From Tenacibaculum adriaticum (GTDB lineage: Bacteria > Bacteroidota > Bacteroidia > Flavobacteriales > Flavobacteriaceae), in NCBI RefSeq assembly GCF_008124875.1, contig NZ_VNIA01000002.1:620001-684000 (forward strand): a stretch of 64,000 nt of DNA. Direction: 5' to 3'. A model generated the notes under the pieces. It was not told where the DNA came from, did no database searches, and saw nothing but the letters and a program-made list of their open reading frames with translations. How positions within the stretch are numbered: the stretch's first letter is position 1; the number at the start of each line of letters is the position of its first letter. The position numbers and the translations under genes are program-made. Below, piece after piece: positions 52,956-62,286 of the stretch.

Positions 52956-55919
52956 TTAGAAGATAAAGTTTAAACCAAATAATAATGTTCTACTTTTAGG
53001 ATAACTGAAATAATCGATTCCAAAAGTTTGAATGTCACCAATTGAAGTACCTGTATTTATTTCAGGATCAAATCCACTATAGTCTGTTATTACAAATAAA
53101 TTTTGTCCTGTTACAGAAAAACGGATATTTTGCATCAAATCATCAAGTCCAACTAAATTTGGATTTAAATTATAACCTAATGTTGCATTATTTAACCGTA
53201 AGAAACTACCATCTTCTAAATACCTATCAGATACCAAATTTGAGTTGGTCGAAGCTTCATTCAGGTATTCAACTGCTCTATCCGTTGTATTACTTGAATT
53301 AGCGAGACTTCCTCTATTAAATAAAGACATTGCAACATGGTTGTAAATTTTATTGCCACCGGCTCCGTTAAAGTTCAAGCCTAAATCAAAATCCTTATAT
53401 TTAAAATTCAAATAGAAAGCATAGATATAATCAGGCAAAGCACTACCTGCTACATAACGGTCATTATCTAGAATTTCCCCATCATTATTTCTATCTGCAA
53501 ATTGGTTTAAACCATCAGCACCAATTCCAGTAAACTCAAGAACATAAAAAGAGCCTATTGATTCTCCATTCAAAATCCCATTAATTGTTGCATCTGTTTG
53601 ACCTGATCCTTGAGCAGCACCCGTTGTTAATATTGTATAAGGAGAATTAACTACTTCATTTTTGGTTAAAGATATATTACCTCCAATAGTATATGAAAAG
53701 TCTTTACTTCTATCACTATTATAATCTAATGCTATTTCAACACCTGAATTTTTTATTTCCATATTAGGAATGTTCGTCCAGTATGTAGATACAGGTGTAA
53801 TTGGATCGGTTGGAGTTACTATTGATATAATATTTTCTGAAACTTTATTAAAGTAATCGATAGTACCTGTAATTCTGTTATTAAATAAACCAAAGTCTAT
53901 ACCTACATTAGTTTGCGTAGAAACCTCCCATTTAATATCTGGATTGGCTAAACGTGTATAAATTGTACCATAAGGATAACCACTTAAATCATTTGCACCA
54001 TTATCTAACGGGTATGTATCATTTCCTGTATTACTTTCTGTATAACTTGCTTTTGTTATTTTAGAAGGAATTTCTTGATTTCCTGTTTTACCCCAACTTG
54101 CTCTTAATTTAAGATTATTTATAATTTCTGAAGAAACTAAAAAGTCTTCATTACTAATATTCCATCCCAACGCAACTGATGGAAAATACCCATATTTGTT
54201 ATTATCTCCAAATTTAGAGGATCCATCAGCACGCATTGTTGCAGTTATCATATACTTGCTTGCAAATTCATAATTTAACCTACCAAAGAAAGATTGTAAT
54301 TCATTTTTTGTTGCATAAGACGACTGAGTAGTTGGTTCGCTCGCTGTTTCAATTTGATATCTAGGTTCAATACCATTATCTGGAAAACCAGACATACTAA
54401 AACTTTTTTGATGTACCTCAGTTTCTTGAAATGAATGCCCTAACAAAAATGTGAAATTATGATTATCTTCTCTAAAATTATACGTTAAGGTATTTTCTGT
54501 TAACGTATTTGTATTCGTTGTAATTGTAGAATTTAAAGATCCAATAGTTGTATTCGTTTCTGTAGAATAAGGTATATTTTGTACATCTCTATCGGTAGAA
54601 GAATAATCTACCCCATAATTCAATTTGTATGTTAATCCTTTTGTAATTTCAATAGATGGAGCAATATTCGCTAAAATACGATTGTTATTGGTAAAATCTC
54701 CGTAAATCGTTTCGCTAATTAAAGGATTAAAAGCATCATTGCTTAAATTAATTGTAGGTTTTCCGTTTGTATAAGCTGGATCAGTAGGGTTTAAACGTAA
54801 CATGTCATTTACTATCGAATTTGAATTAGGCCTAATATTTTCAATTCTACTTCCTGTTAAATTAAACTCAATTTTAAGCTTATTATCCAATGCTTTTTGT
54901 GTTAAATTCAAACGCCCTGAATAACGTTTTAAATTACTATTTCTTAAAATACCTTCTTGATCTTCGGCTCCAAGTGACGCTGCATATGAAAATTTATCAG
55001 AAGCTCCACTCATTGAAAAGTTGACATTTTTAGAAATTGCCTTTCTTGTTAATTCGTCCTGCCAATCTGTATTTGCCCCCCCATCAATTAATGTTCCTCC
55101 TACAGCTGCTACTTGTTTACGAAATTCATCAGCGCTAAAAATATCAATTTTATTAGCTAATGTTGAAATAGCAGTAGATACTGAAAAATTCATTTGTATT
55201 TTTCCTACTTTTCCTTTTTTGGTAGTAATTACAATTACTCCATTTGCAGCTCTTGCACCATAAATAGCTGCTGCAGAAGCATCTTTAAGAACATCTATAC
55301 TTTCAATGTCTTGAGGATTAATAAAATTTAAAGGATTAGAAGAAATACCATTTGCTGAATTATCAAGCGCAAAACCATCAACTACATAAAGAGGAGTAGT
55401 ACCAGAACGTAAACTCCCTGCTCCACGAATAATAATATCTTGTGAAGCACCAGGTTCTCCATTGGTAACAGAAACATTTACACCTGCAACCTTACCCTGT
55501 AAAAGTTGTCCTGCATTTGATACAACTCCTTTATTAAAATTTTCATTTTTTACAGAAGCAATAGAACCTGTTACATCAGATTTTTTTTGAGTTCCATAAC
55601 CAACAACAACTACATCATCTAATTGAGTTGCATCATCTTCTAAAATAATTTTTAAATCATTATAATCTTCAATGAATACTGTTTTTGTTTTCATTCCTAA
55701 AAAGGAAACTTGTAAAACATCTCCAATATTTACTTGAATATTAAAAGCTCCATCAAGGTCTGTTATAACCCCATTTGTAGTACCTTTTACTACAATATTA
55801 GCTCCTGGTAATGATAAGTTGCTATTATCTAGCACAATTCCTGAGACATTGCGTTGTGCCCAAGAAATAAATGACATACTAATTAAAAAAATTAGTAATA
55901 AAAATTTTATTATTCTCAT
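52956..55919 (-). CDS. SusC/RagA-family TonB-linked transporter
   Basis: A 987-residue outer-membrane transporter. The signal peptide (MRIIKFLLLIFLISMSFISW) is followed by a carboxypeptidase-like domain (25-100), a TonB-box-like region and VVVGYGTQKKSDVTGS, the plug (about 120-235; LYVVDGFALDN, IYGARAANGVIVITTKKG) and the barrel. It imports the ligand handed over by SusD. The ATG at 55919 is supported by the -7 box at 55945-55952; an upstream TTG at 55943 would lie before the transcript start. Confidence 0.94.
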   Translation of the reverse strand: MRIIKFLLLIFLISMSFISWAQRNVSGIVLDNSNLSLPGANIVVKGTTNGVITDLDGAFNIQVNIGDVLQVSFLGMKTKTVFIEDYNDLKIILEDDATQLDDVVVVGYGTQKKSDVTGSIASVKNENFNKGVVSNAGQLLQGKVAGVNVSVTNGEPGASQDIIIRGAGSLRSGTTPLYVVDGFALDNSANGISSNPLNFINPQDIESIDVLKDASAAAIYGARAANGVIVITTKKGKVGKIQMNFSVSTAISTLANKIDIFSADEFRKQVAAVGGTLIDGGANTDWQDELTRKAISKNVNFSMSGASDKFSYAASLGAEDQEGILRNSNLKRYSGRLNLTQKALDNKLKIEFNLTGSRIENIRPNSNSIVNDMLRLNPTDPAYTNGKPTINLSNDAFNPLISETIYGDFTNNNRILANIAPSIEITKGLTYKLNYGVDYSSTDRDVQNIPYSTETNTTIGSLNSTITTNTNTLTENTLTYNFREDNHNFTFLLGHSFQETEVHQKSFSMSGFPDNGIEPRYQIETASEPTTQSSYATKNELQSFFGRLNYEFASKYMITATMRADGSSKFGDNNKYGYFPSVALGWNISNEDFLVSSEIINNLKLRASWGKTGNQEIPSKITKASYTESNTGNDTYPLDNGANDLSGYPYGTIYTRLANPDIKWEVSTQTNVGIDFGLFNNRITGTIDYFNKVSENIISIVTPTDPITPVSTYWTNIPNMEIKNSGVEIALDYNSDRSKDFSYTIGGNISLTKNEVVNSPYTILTTGAAQGSGQTDATINGILNGESIGSFYVLEFTGIGADGLNQFADRNNDGEILDNDRYVAGSALPDYIYAFYLNFKYKDFDLGLNFNGAGGNKIYNHVAMSLFNRGSLANSSNTTDRAVEYLNEASTNSNLVSDRYLEDGSFLRLNNATLGYNLNPNLVGLDDLMQNIRFSVTGQNLFVITDYSGFDPEINTGTSIGDIQTFGIDYFSYPKSRTLLFGLNFIF

Positions 55920-55944
55920 TATATTTTGTTTGATTAATAGCAAC

Positions 55945-55952
55945 CAAATATA
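55945..55952 (-). promoter_or_regulatory. -7 box for the susC-like gene
   Basis: On the minus strand this reads TATATTTG, a perfect TAnnTTTG. Transcription would start near 55939, about 20 nt before the ATG at 55919. Confidence 0.6.
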
Positions 55953-56289
55953 AAATGAGAGGAAGAGTTTGTGTGTAAATTCTAGGTAAAGGAAAAATTA
56001 TGTTTACCATAAATTATTGTTTTTAATTTGTAAATTTTTTGTAAACTAAATTTGAAGCTATTTTTTATATGTAAAACTAAAAATCAACAATACCCCTATT
56101 TACGCTCTATAAAAGTAGTTTTGATCAAAAAATATACTTATCCCTTTAAATTAACACTACACTTATTTTTGCTTCTACAGATATTTTGGATTTAAAAAAA
56201 ATAGACTTTTAATGTGTAATTTTGAATCATTTACATCAAAATGATGTAAATGAAATGAGAGCTTATTCCTCAAAAAACACTATAAACTT
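55953..56289. promoter_or_regulatory. divergent regulatory region with a 25-bp palindrome and -7 box
   Basis: The stretch between susC and the fusion phosphatase gene has no gene. A plus-strand -7 box TATTTTTG lies at 56164-56171. CATTTACATCA (56228-56238) and TGATGTAAATG (56242-56252) form a perfect palindrome with an AAA centre, 37 bp before the ATG at 56290. It is a good operator candidate for the LacI-type regulator encoded downstream. Confidence 0.55.
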
Positions 56290-58089
56290 ATGTGCTCATT
56301 ATTCAAATTAACCTTTTTATTAGCTATTACTTCACTTACCTTTTCATACGGTCAAGAAAACCTAAAATATAAGATCCATTCTCATAATGATTATGAACAG
56401 TCTATTCCTTTATGGAATGCCTATGGAAATGGAGTAACCTCTATTGAGATTGATGTTTTCTTAAAAAATGATACTTTGTACGTTACTCACGAACCTACCG
56501 AAATCAAAAAAAAACGTACAATAGAAAATTTATATTTAATCCCTCTTCAAAAAACGATTTATCTTCAACTGGGAAATCAACAGGAAGTGCAATTATTAAT
56601 TGATATAAAATCTGAAGCACATGCTACTCTAAAAAAGCTTGTAGAAACTCTTCAAAATTTCCCAGATTTAATAAAGGCTGAAAATATTTCTTTTGTAATC
56701 TCGGGAAACAGACCAGAACCTGAGTTGTATATAAATTATCCAGATTATATTCAATTTGATTATCAAAGTTTAGAAACCATATCAAATACAGAAATATTAA
56801 ATAAAATAGCACTAATTAGTTTACCTTTTAAATATTTTTCTAATTGGAATGGAAAAGGAAGACTTACTAAAGACGATTATAAGAAAGTTTCTACAATTAT
56901 AGATAAAGCACATAGTTTTAAAAAACCATTTCGTTTTTGGGGTACTCCAGACTCTAAAACAGCATGGAAAACTTTTACAAATTTAGGTGTCGACTTTATA
57001 AATACAGATGTGCCTGCTGATGCATCAAAATATTTAAAAACCCTAAAGAATAGAGTCTATCATAATAGTTTTCATTCTGATGTATACAAACCTACGTTTG
57101 CTTCAGACAGAAAAAATTCTCCTGTAAAAAACATTATTCTGTTAATAGGAGATGGTAATGGACTATCGCAAATTTCTTCCGCCGTTTTAGCCAATAATGG
57201 AGAATTAACGCTTACACAACTAAAATCCATCGGTTTTATAAAAACTCAATCTGCAGATGATTTCACCACTGATTCTGCAGCAGCTGGTACAGCGATAGCT
57301 ACTGGAGAAAAAACTTATAATAGAGCTATTGGTATGAACTCTAATAGAAAACCTATAGAAAACATTACTGAATTACTATATAAATATCAATTTAATAGTG
57401 GATGCATCACTACCGATGAAATTACAGGAGCTACTCCTGCTTCTTTTTATTCTCATCAGTTAGATCGTGATATGACAAATGCGACAGCTTTAGATTTAGT
57501 GAACAGTAAATTGTCGTTATTTATTGGTGGAGGAAGTGATACTTTTCAAAATAAATTTTCAAAATCTAACTTTTCAATTTTAAACAGTATTGATAAAATT
57601 CAAAACAGTAAAAAGGAAAAAGTGGGCTTTTTCTTTTCAGAAAAAGATGTACCAAGCATGATGAATGGACGTGGAAATATACTTGCTGAGGCAACAAAAA
57701 AAGGATTGGCTTTTTTGAACAAAAAAAACAAACCCTTTTTTTTAATGGTAGAAGGGGCAAAAATTGATAGCTATGGTCATCAAAATAATATAGCTGGAAT
57801 TATATCTGAAGGGATTGATTTTGATACTGCTATTACAGAAGCTATAAAATTTGCCGATACTACAGGTAACACATTGGTTATAATAACTGCAGATCACGAA
57901 ACATCTGGTTTAAGTTTACCTCAAGGGAATGTAAAAGAAAAAATAATTGAAGGTGATTTTACCACTTATGATCATACAGGTACTATGGTTCCTATATTTG
58001 CTTATGGCCCTCAATCAGATAAATTTTCAGGAATTTATGAAAACAATAAGGTTTTTCATAAAATAAAAGAAGTATTAAATATTAAATAA
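56290..58089 (+). CDS. fusion of a GDPD/PI-PLC-like phosphodiesterase and an alkaline phosphatase
   Basis: A 599-residue secreted protein (signal MCSLFKLTFLLAITSLTFS). Residues about 25-255 form a phosphodiesterase-like TIM barrel (HSHNDYEQSIPLWNA, then SIEIDVFLKNDTLYVTHEP), and residues about 275-599 an alkaline phosphatase with LLIGDGNGLSQ, TTDSAAAGTAIATG (nucleophile Ser), ITADHETSG and YDHTGTMVPIFAYG. One chain could cut a phosphodiester and then strip the resulting monoester. It is divergent from susC and convergent with the LacI-type gene. Confidence 0.88.
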   Translation: MCSLFKLTFLLAITSLTFSYGQENLKYKIHSHNDYEQSIPLWNAYGNGVTSIEIDVFLKNDTLYVTHEPTEIKKKRTIENLYLIPLQKTIYLQLGNQQEVQLLIDIKSEAHATLKKLVETLQNFPDLIKAENISFVISGNRPEPELYINYPDYIQFDYQSLETISNTEILNKIALISLPFKYFSNWNGKGRLTKDDYKKVSTIIDKAHSFKKPFRFWGTPDSKTAWKTFTNLGVDFINTDVPADASKYLKTLKNRVYHNSFHSDVYKPTFASDRKNSPVKNIILLIGDGNGLSQISSAVLANNGELTLTQLKSIGFIKTQSADDFTTDSAAAGTAIATGEKTYNRAIGMNSNRKPIENITELLYKYQFNSGCITTDEITGATPASFYSHQLDRDMTNATALDLVNSKLSLFIGGGSDTFQNKFSKSNFSILNSIDKIQNSKKEKVGFFFSEKDVPSMMNGRGNILAEATKKGLAFLNKKNKPFFLMVEGAKIDSYGHQNNIAGIISEGIDFDTAITEAIKFADTTGNTLVIITADHETSGLSLPQGNVKEKIIEGDFTTYDHTGTMVPIFAYGPQSDKFSGIYENNKVFHKIKEVLNIK

Positions 58090-58097
58090 TTAAACAA

Positions 58098-59069
58098 CTA
58101 TGTATTGTTAATTTCTAAACTACTTTTAATAATCTTTGTAACGGATTCTAAATTTTTATTTTCTATCTTATTAATCAACAACTTAAGAGCTTCTATTCCT
58201 ATGTTTTGTGCATTTTGATTAATTGTGGATAGTTTTGGATACGAATATTTTGATAAAATACCCTGACTAAAACTAATAATGGAAACTTCTTCTGGTATTT
58301 TTAGTTTAAGTTCTCTAACTGCATTCAAAGAAATAATTCCTGACAACTCATCTAAAGCTAAAATAGCATCTATTTTTTGTGTTTTTAGCTTTTTTTCTAT
58401 TTCTTTTGCCATCTCTACTTCTGATTCGGTTTCAATAAGTTGAACTTTATGAATAGATAATGCGCCTTCTTTTCTTAACTTTCCTATCCATAAGTTTTTC
58501 AACATAGATATTACTAAAATATTTTTCCTGCCAGATTCTTTAAAGTGAATAATCGCATTCTTTGCCGCATCAAAATCATCTATAGTCACTTTATCTGTGG
58601 TAAAATTTTCAAAATACCTATCGAAAAGAACAAAAGGAATTTCTTTATTTTTAAGTTCTAAAATATGGTCTGCTTTATTTAATTTTTCTGATTCTTCTGA
58701 TGGAGCTAATAAAATTCCATCAACACTTCCATTTGAAAAGTATAACAAACTTTCTTCTTCTGAGCTAAATGTTTCATTCGAAATAGAAATAATAGTCTTG
58801 TATCCTTTCTTTCTCGCTTCAGATTCAATACCAGAAAGAATTTTAGTATAGAAGTGATTGAAAATATTAGGAATAACAACACCTATTGTTTTTGTTTGTT
58901 TTCGTCTTAAATTAACCGCAGTGTTATTAGGGGTATAATTTCTTTCTTTTGCTAAGTTTAAAATCTTCTCCTTAGTTTCCTTACTAATTTCGTGACTATC
59001 ACTTAGCGCCTTTGAAACTGTAGAAACCGAAACTTTTAATTCGTTTGCTAAATCTTTTAATGTTATCAT
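58098..59069 (-). CDS. LacI-family transcriptional regulator
   Basis: A 323-residue regulator with an N-terminal LacI HTH (ITLKDLANELKVSVSTVSKA, then LRRKQTKTIGVVIPN as hinge) and a periplasmic-binding-protein-like sensor domain (GILLAPSEES, FVLFDRYFE, DAILALDELSG). It presumably senses a small sugar-like or nucleoside-like ligand and controls the phosphatase/SusCD locus. The palindrome at 56228-56252 is the best operator seen. The gene ends 8 bp from the fusion phosphatase gene, tail to tail. Confidence 0.9.
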   Translation of the reverse strand: MITLKDLANELKVSVSTVSKALSDSHEISKETKEKILNLAKERNYTPNNTAVNLRRKQTKTIGVVIPNIFNHFYTKILSGIESEARKKGYKTIISISNETFSSEEESLLYFSNGSVDGILLAPSEESEKLNKADHILELKNKEIPFVLFDRYFENFTTDKVTIDDFDAAKNAIIHFKESGRKNILVISMLKNLWIGKLRKEGALSIHKVQLIETESEVEMAKEIEKKLKTQKIDAILALDELSGIISLNAVRELKLKIPEEVSIISFSQGILSKYSYPKLSTINQNAQNIGIEALKLLINKIENKNLESVTKIIKSSLEINNT

Positions 59070-59291
59070 ATTTATCTTACAATGAAGTATACCCTTATAT
59101 AATCTATACTAAATCCCTTTGAAAAAATAGTACATCTACTTTTCAACCTTCAAAACTTCTTCCAGCTAAATTAAGAATTATATAAAAGGATTTATCTAAA
59201 GGAGTAGTTTTTATTTTTTATAAGGCTTCTTTATTTTATTAATTGTATTAAAATTTGGATAAATATAAATGTAACATTTAACATTTTATAT
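59070..59291. other. AT-rich intergenic stretch upstream of the LacI-type gene
   Basis: No gene or clear -7 box is seen. The stretch should contain the minus-strand promoter of the LacI-type gene. Confidence 0.4.
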
Positions 59292-59350
59292 AAAAAATAC
59301 AGCAGTAAAACAATTAATCTTAAACCAAAGACAAATCAATTTTACTACTG
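59292..59350 (-). terminator. terminator after the GH16 gene
   Basis: On the minus strand an 11-bp stem (CAGTAGTAAAA / TTTTACTGCTG, one G-T pair) with a 29-nt loop is followed by TATTTTTT. The stem begins 35 bp after the GH16 stop. Confidence 0.65.
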
Positions 59351-59384
59351 CATTCTTAAAAAAACCTAATTAATTATACAATTT

Positions 59385-62201
59385 CTATTGTTTTACTAAC
59401 TTACTAGTTTTAACACCTGTTTTACCTTTTAATTGAATAAAATAAATTCCAGATTTAAGATTGGAAGTATCAATAATCAAAGTGGTAATATTATCAAGTT
59501 TTTTGTTTTCAATAACTTGCCCAGCGCTATTCATCAATACTACTGTATCGTAAGAATTAACACTTGTTGTTTTAATAATTAATTCTTTTTCAACTGGATT
59601 AGGATATATATTAAACTCTTCTTTTTTCTCTTTCTTTACAATAGCTTCTGATACTCTTGCGCTATCATTACAACTTCCCACTATAAAGTTCATTTTACTA
59701 TTAGCGGTATTAGTTTCCCCACCTGTAGGTAAACTGTACGTATAATAAAAATAAACCGTTTCTCCTGCATTTGCATTTATAAGCTGTGGTACATTTGGTT
59801 GTACCATATACCCAGGATAAATAGCATCTAAACTCGTACTGTAGTACAATATCAACGTATTCGCTCCTACACTCGTTACTTGGGGTATAAAAGTTAAATA
59901 AGAACCTTCGGAAGTAGTTGTTATTTTTACATTAAAATCACCATTTGCAGAAACTTTTGTACAAGAGTTTACTGGTGGTTGAGATTCTTCTACTTCGGTA
60001 AAGGTAAATTGTTCCCAAGTACCTTGTGAATCTGTACTTACTTGTTTCAAAAATCCTGCATCTGTCATTTGCAATCTTTTGTAATCACTTTCTAAAGTTG
60101 TCAAATAGAACTTACCATCGTTAGCCGAAGTAATTTGCCAGCTTTCCCATGTACCTGCATAGCTACTTGGTTGCATATCTGTAAAATCTGTATTATCAGA
60201 ACGGAGTCTTGTATTTCCTTCTCCTCCTACACAATCTATATAATAACTATTATTTGGTGCTGCCGTGAATTTCCATTCTAATGTTGCTCCTGTTGTAGTT
60301 GTTGAAGCAGTAAAAGGATCTTCGGAACCATTAGCTCCAATTCTTTTATTATGAAATGGATTATTAATATAATATACTTTATTAGGATCTGGTGTAAAAG
60401 TTGAAACCGTTGTTACCGAAACATTAAAAATTACACTAGTTGTAACACCACAATCATTAGTAAAACTAGCTGTATAATTACCTGCATTACTCGTTTGAAT
60501 ATTTGAAAGTGTTATTTCTCTTGTTGTTGCGCTAAAATTATTAGGCCCTGTCCATGACCAGCTTCCTCCTGTTGTTGGTTGTGGTCCAAAAGCTACACTA
60601 TTTCCTGTTTGAAGTGAAACTGTTGTATCTGAAACCCAACTTTGATCATTAATATTATAATATGGAGTTACTTCGGTTGGCTGACATCCTGTAGTATTAC
60701 CATCTACCCATACAATATCATCGATTGCAAACTGAAAGTTAGTTGCGGGTATTGCTCCAGAACTACCAATTCGAAACATATAAGACATATCTTGAAAAGC
60801 TACTAATCCTCCTAAATCTTCAATAGGAATAGTTACTTCTCCCCATTCTCCATCTCTAACCAAACCGTATTTAGTTTCTCCTGCAGGGAATGTTACTTCT
60901 GCTGCATTGGTATAATTATCGTTAACTCCTATAATAAAAGATACATCTGCTGGAATTTTTATTTTAAACTTTAAGGATCCATTTTCTGAATAATTTGACA
61001 TGTTTTTACCAAACAGACTTATAATTCCGGCTCCAAACCAACCTTTATCTTTATCATTTGTAAAAGATAATACATTAGACCCTTCGTAAGGAGCTATTGT
61101 TGTGTTTTCGACTAACGTTTCTCCAAAAATATAAAATTCAGAATCGGCTCCAAAAGCGAACTTGTTTGTTGTTGGAGTGGTATCTGTAAACACCCCAAAA
61201 GTTCCCGTTTCTGCTGCTATGGATCCATCAGACAATGTTACACTTCCGTGACCATTCCATTTATGTACACGAACATAATCTACATACATTTTACCTGGTA
61301 ATGGTGCATTAATTCCATCATTCGCTGTTATCCCTGGTAGTAAACCACCAACTGCTAAATTTAACAACATATAAAACGGCTTTGTAAAAGTTGATGTGTT
61401 GGGATTATTAGCATCTATAGGAAATGGATTTTCATATAAATCATATTCTGTTCCCCCATCTATTACCGTAAAACGAATTTGTGTAGGCTCCCAATAAATT
61501 CTATATTTAACAAAGCGATCATTTAGTGGTGTCGCCGCTACATAAGGTTTATTATAATCTACATCGTAGGCAATATTACCTACTCCACCTCCTGGTGTTG
61601 GAAAAAAAGCATTCGCCCCAACATAATTATTTACTGTTGATGCTGTTTCTCCTTGATGGTCTCTACCCGATTGACTAAAACCCATCTCCATTATATCGAT
61701 TTCACCTTTTGCAGGCCAAGTTAAATTTGAAGTTCCTAACATCCATGCTGCGGGCCATAAACCCTGGTTTAGATTAGGTACACGAACTCGTACTTCAACC
61801 ATTCCATAGTGAATAGCAACTTTATTGTCACTAATTACTTTTCCAGAGGTATATGCTCTAGAACCTGAATTTTCTCTTTTTGCTTCTAATACTAAGGCTT
61901 TATTTCCAGCCTCTCCTGGTACATCAGCTACATAAACATTATTTTCCTCGTAAGATTGTAGCTCTTGATTTCCCCAACCACATAATCCTACGTTACATCC
62001 ATCACCTATATCTTTGGTCCATTGTTGTGTATTAAAAGTATCAAAATTATCTTCCCATATTACTTCTCCAACCTGAGCTTGAAGTGCAAATGAAGAAAGG
62101 AAAAATAAAAATGTAAAGTACATAACTCCAAAAACTGATTTTTTTCTTTTATCAGCTCCTGTATGCTTACTTAAAATATTGAGGTAATTAATTTGTTTCA
62201 T
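59385..62201 (-). CDS. T9SS-secreted GH16 beta-glucanase with accessory domains
   Basis: A 938-residue secreted enzyme. After the signal peptide (YFTFLFFLSSFALQAQ) comes a GH16 catalytic domain (about 44-320) with GEIDIMEMG: E167 nucleophile, D169, and E172 acid/base. This family cuts beta-1,3(4)-glucans such as laminarin. Next follow a beta-sandwich carbohydrate-binding-like region (about 330-550), an Ig-like domain (about 555-650), a ricin/fascin-like trefoil (about 655-790) and the type IX sorting domain (NIYPNPVEKELIIKT ... KLVKQ). It is exported through the T9SS and released or surface-bound. A stable hairpin precedes it. Confidence 0.92.
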   Translation of the reverse strand: MKQINYLNILSKHTGADKRKKSVFGVMYFTFLFFLSSFALQAQVGEVIWEDNFDTFNTQQWTKDIGDGCNVGLCGWGNQELQSYEENNVYVADVPGEAGNKALVLEAKRENSGSRAYTSGKVISDNKVAIHYGMVEVRVRVPNLNQGLWPAAWMLGTSNLTWPAKGEIDIMEMGFSQSGRDHQGETASTVNNYVGANAFFPTPGGGVGNIAYDVDYNKPYVAATPLNDRFVKYRIYWEPTQIRFTVIDGGTEYDLYENPFPIDANNPNTSTFTKPFYMLLNLAVGGLLPGITANDGINAPLPGKMYVDYVRVHKWNGHGSVTLSDGSIAAETGTFGVFTDTTPTTNKFAFGADSEFYIFGETLVENTTIAPYEGSNVLSFTNDKDKGWFGAGIISLFGKNMSNYSENGSLKFKIKIPADVSFIIGVNDNYTNAAEVTFPAGETKYGLVRDGEWGEVTIPIEDLGGLVAFQDMSYMFRIGSSGAIPATNFQFAIDDIVWVDGNTTGCQPTEVTPYYNINDQSWVSDTTVSLQTGNSVAFGPQPTTGGSWSWTGPNNFSATTREITLSNIQTSNAGNYTASFTNDCGVTTSVIFNVSVTTVSTFTPDPNKVYYINNPFHNKRIGANGSEDPFTASTTTTGATLEWKFTAAPNNSYYIDCVGGEGNTRLRSDNTDFTDMQPSSYAGTWESWQITSANDGKFYLTTLESDYKRLQMTDAGFLKQVSTDSQGTWEQFTFTEVEESQPPVNSCTKVSANGDFNVKITTTSEGSYLTFIPQVTSVGANTLILYYSTSLDAIYPGYMVQPNVPQLINANAGETVYFYYTYSLPTGGETNTANSKMNFIVGSCNDSARVSEAIVKKEKKEEFNIYPNPVEKELIIKTTSVNSYDTVVLMNSAGQVIENKKLDNITTLIIDTSNLKSGIYFIQLKGKTGVKTSKLVKQ

Positions 62202-62224
62202 TATAATAATTTTTCGTTTTTAAA

Positions 62225-62257
62225 TTTTGGTTTATAAATAAACTTTATAAACCAAAA
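62225..62257. repeat. 14-bp hairpin between the two T9SS genes
   Basis: TTTTGGTTTATAAA (62225-62238) pairs perfectly with TTTATAAACCAAAA (62244-62257) around a 5-nt loop. It lies in the 85-bp gap and may end the upstream gene's transcript or shape the GH16 leader. Confidence 0.7.
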
Positions 62258-62286
62258 ATTAGAGTTTATATATTCTCTTTAAGTTG

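Noticed and set aside
55919..55943. susC start at the upstream TTG (55943)
   Set aside because: It lies at or before the predicted transcript start, and the ATG at 55919 begins a clean signal peptide.
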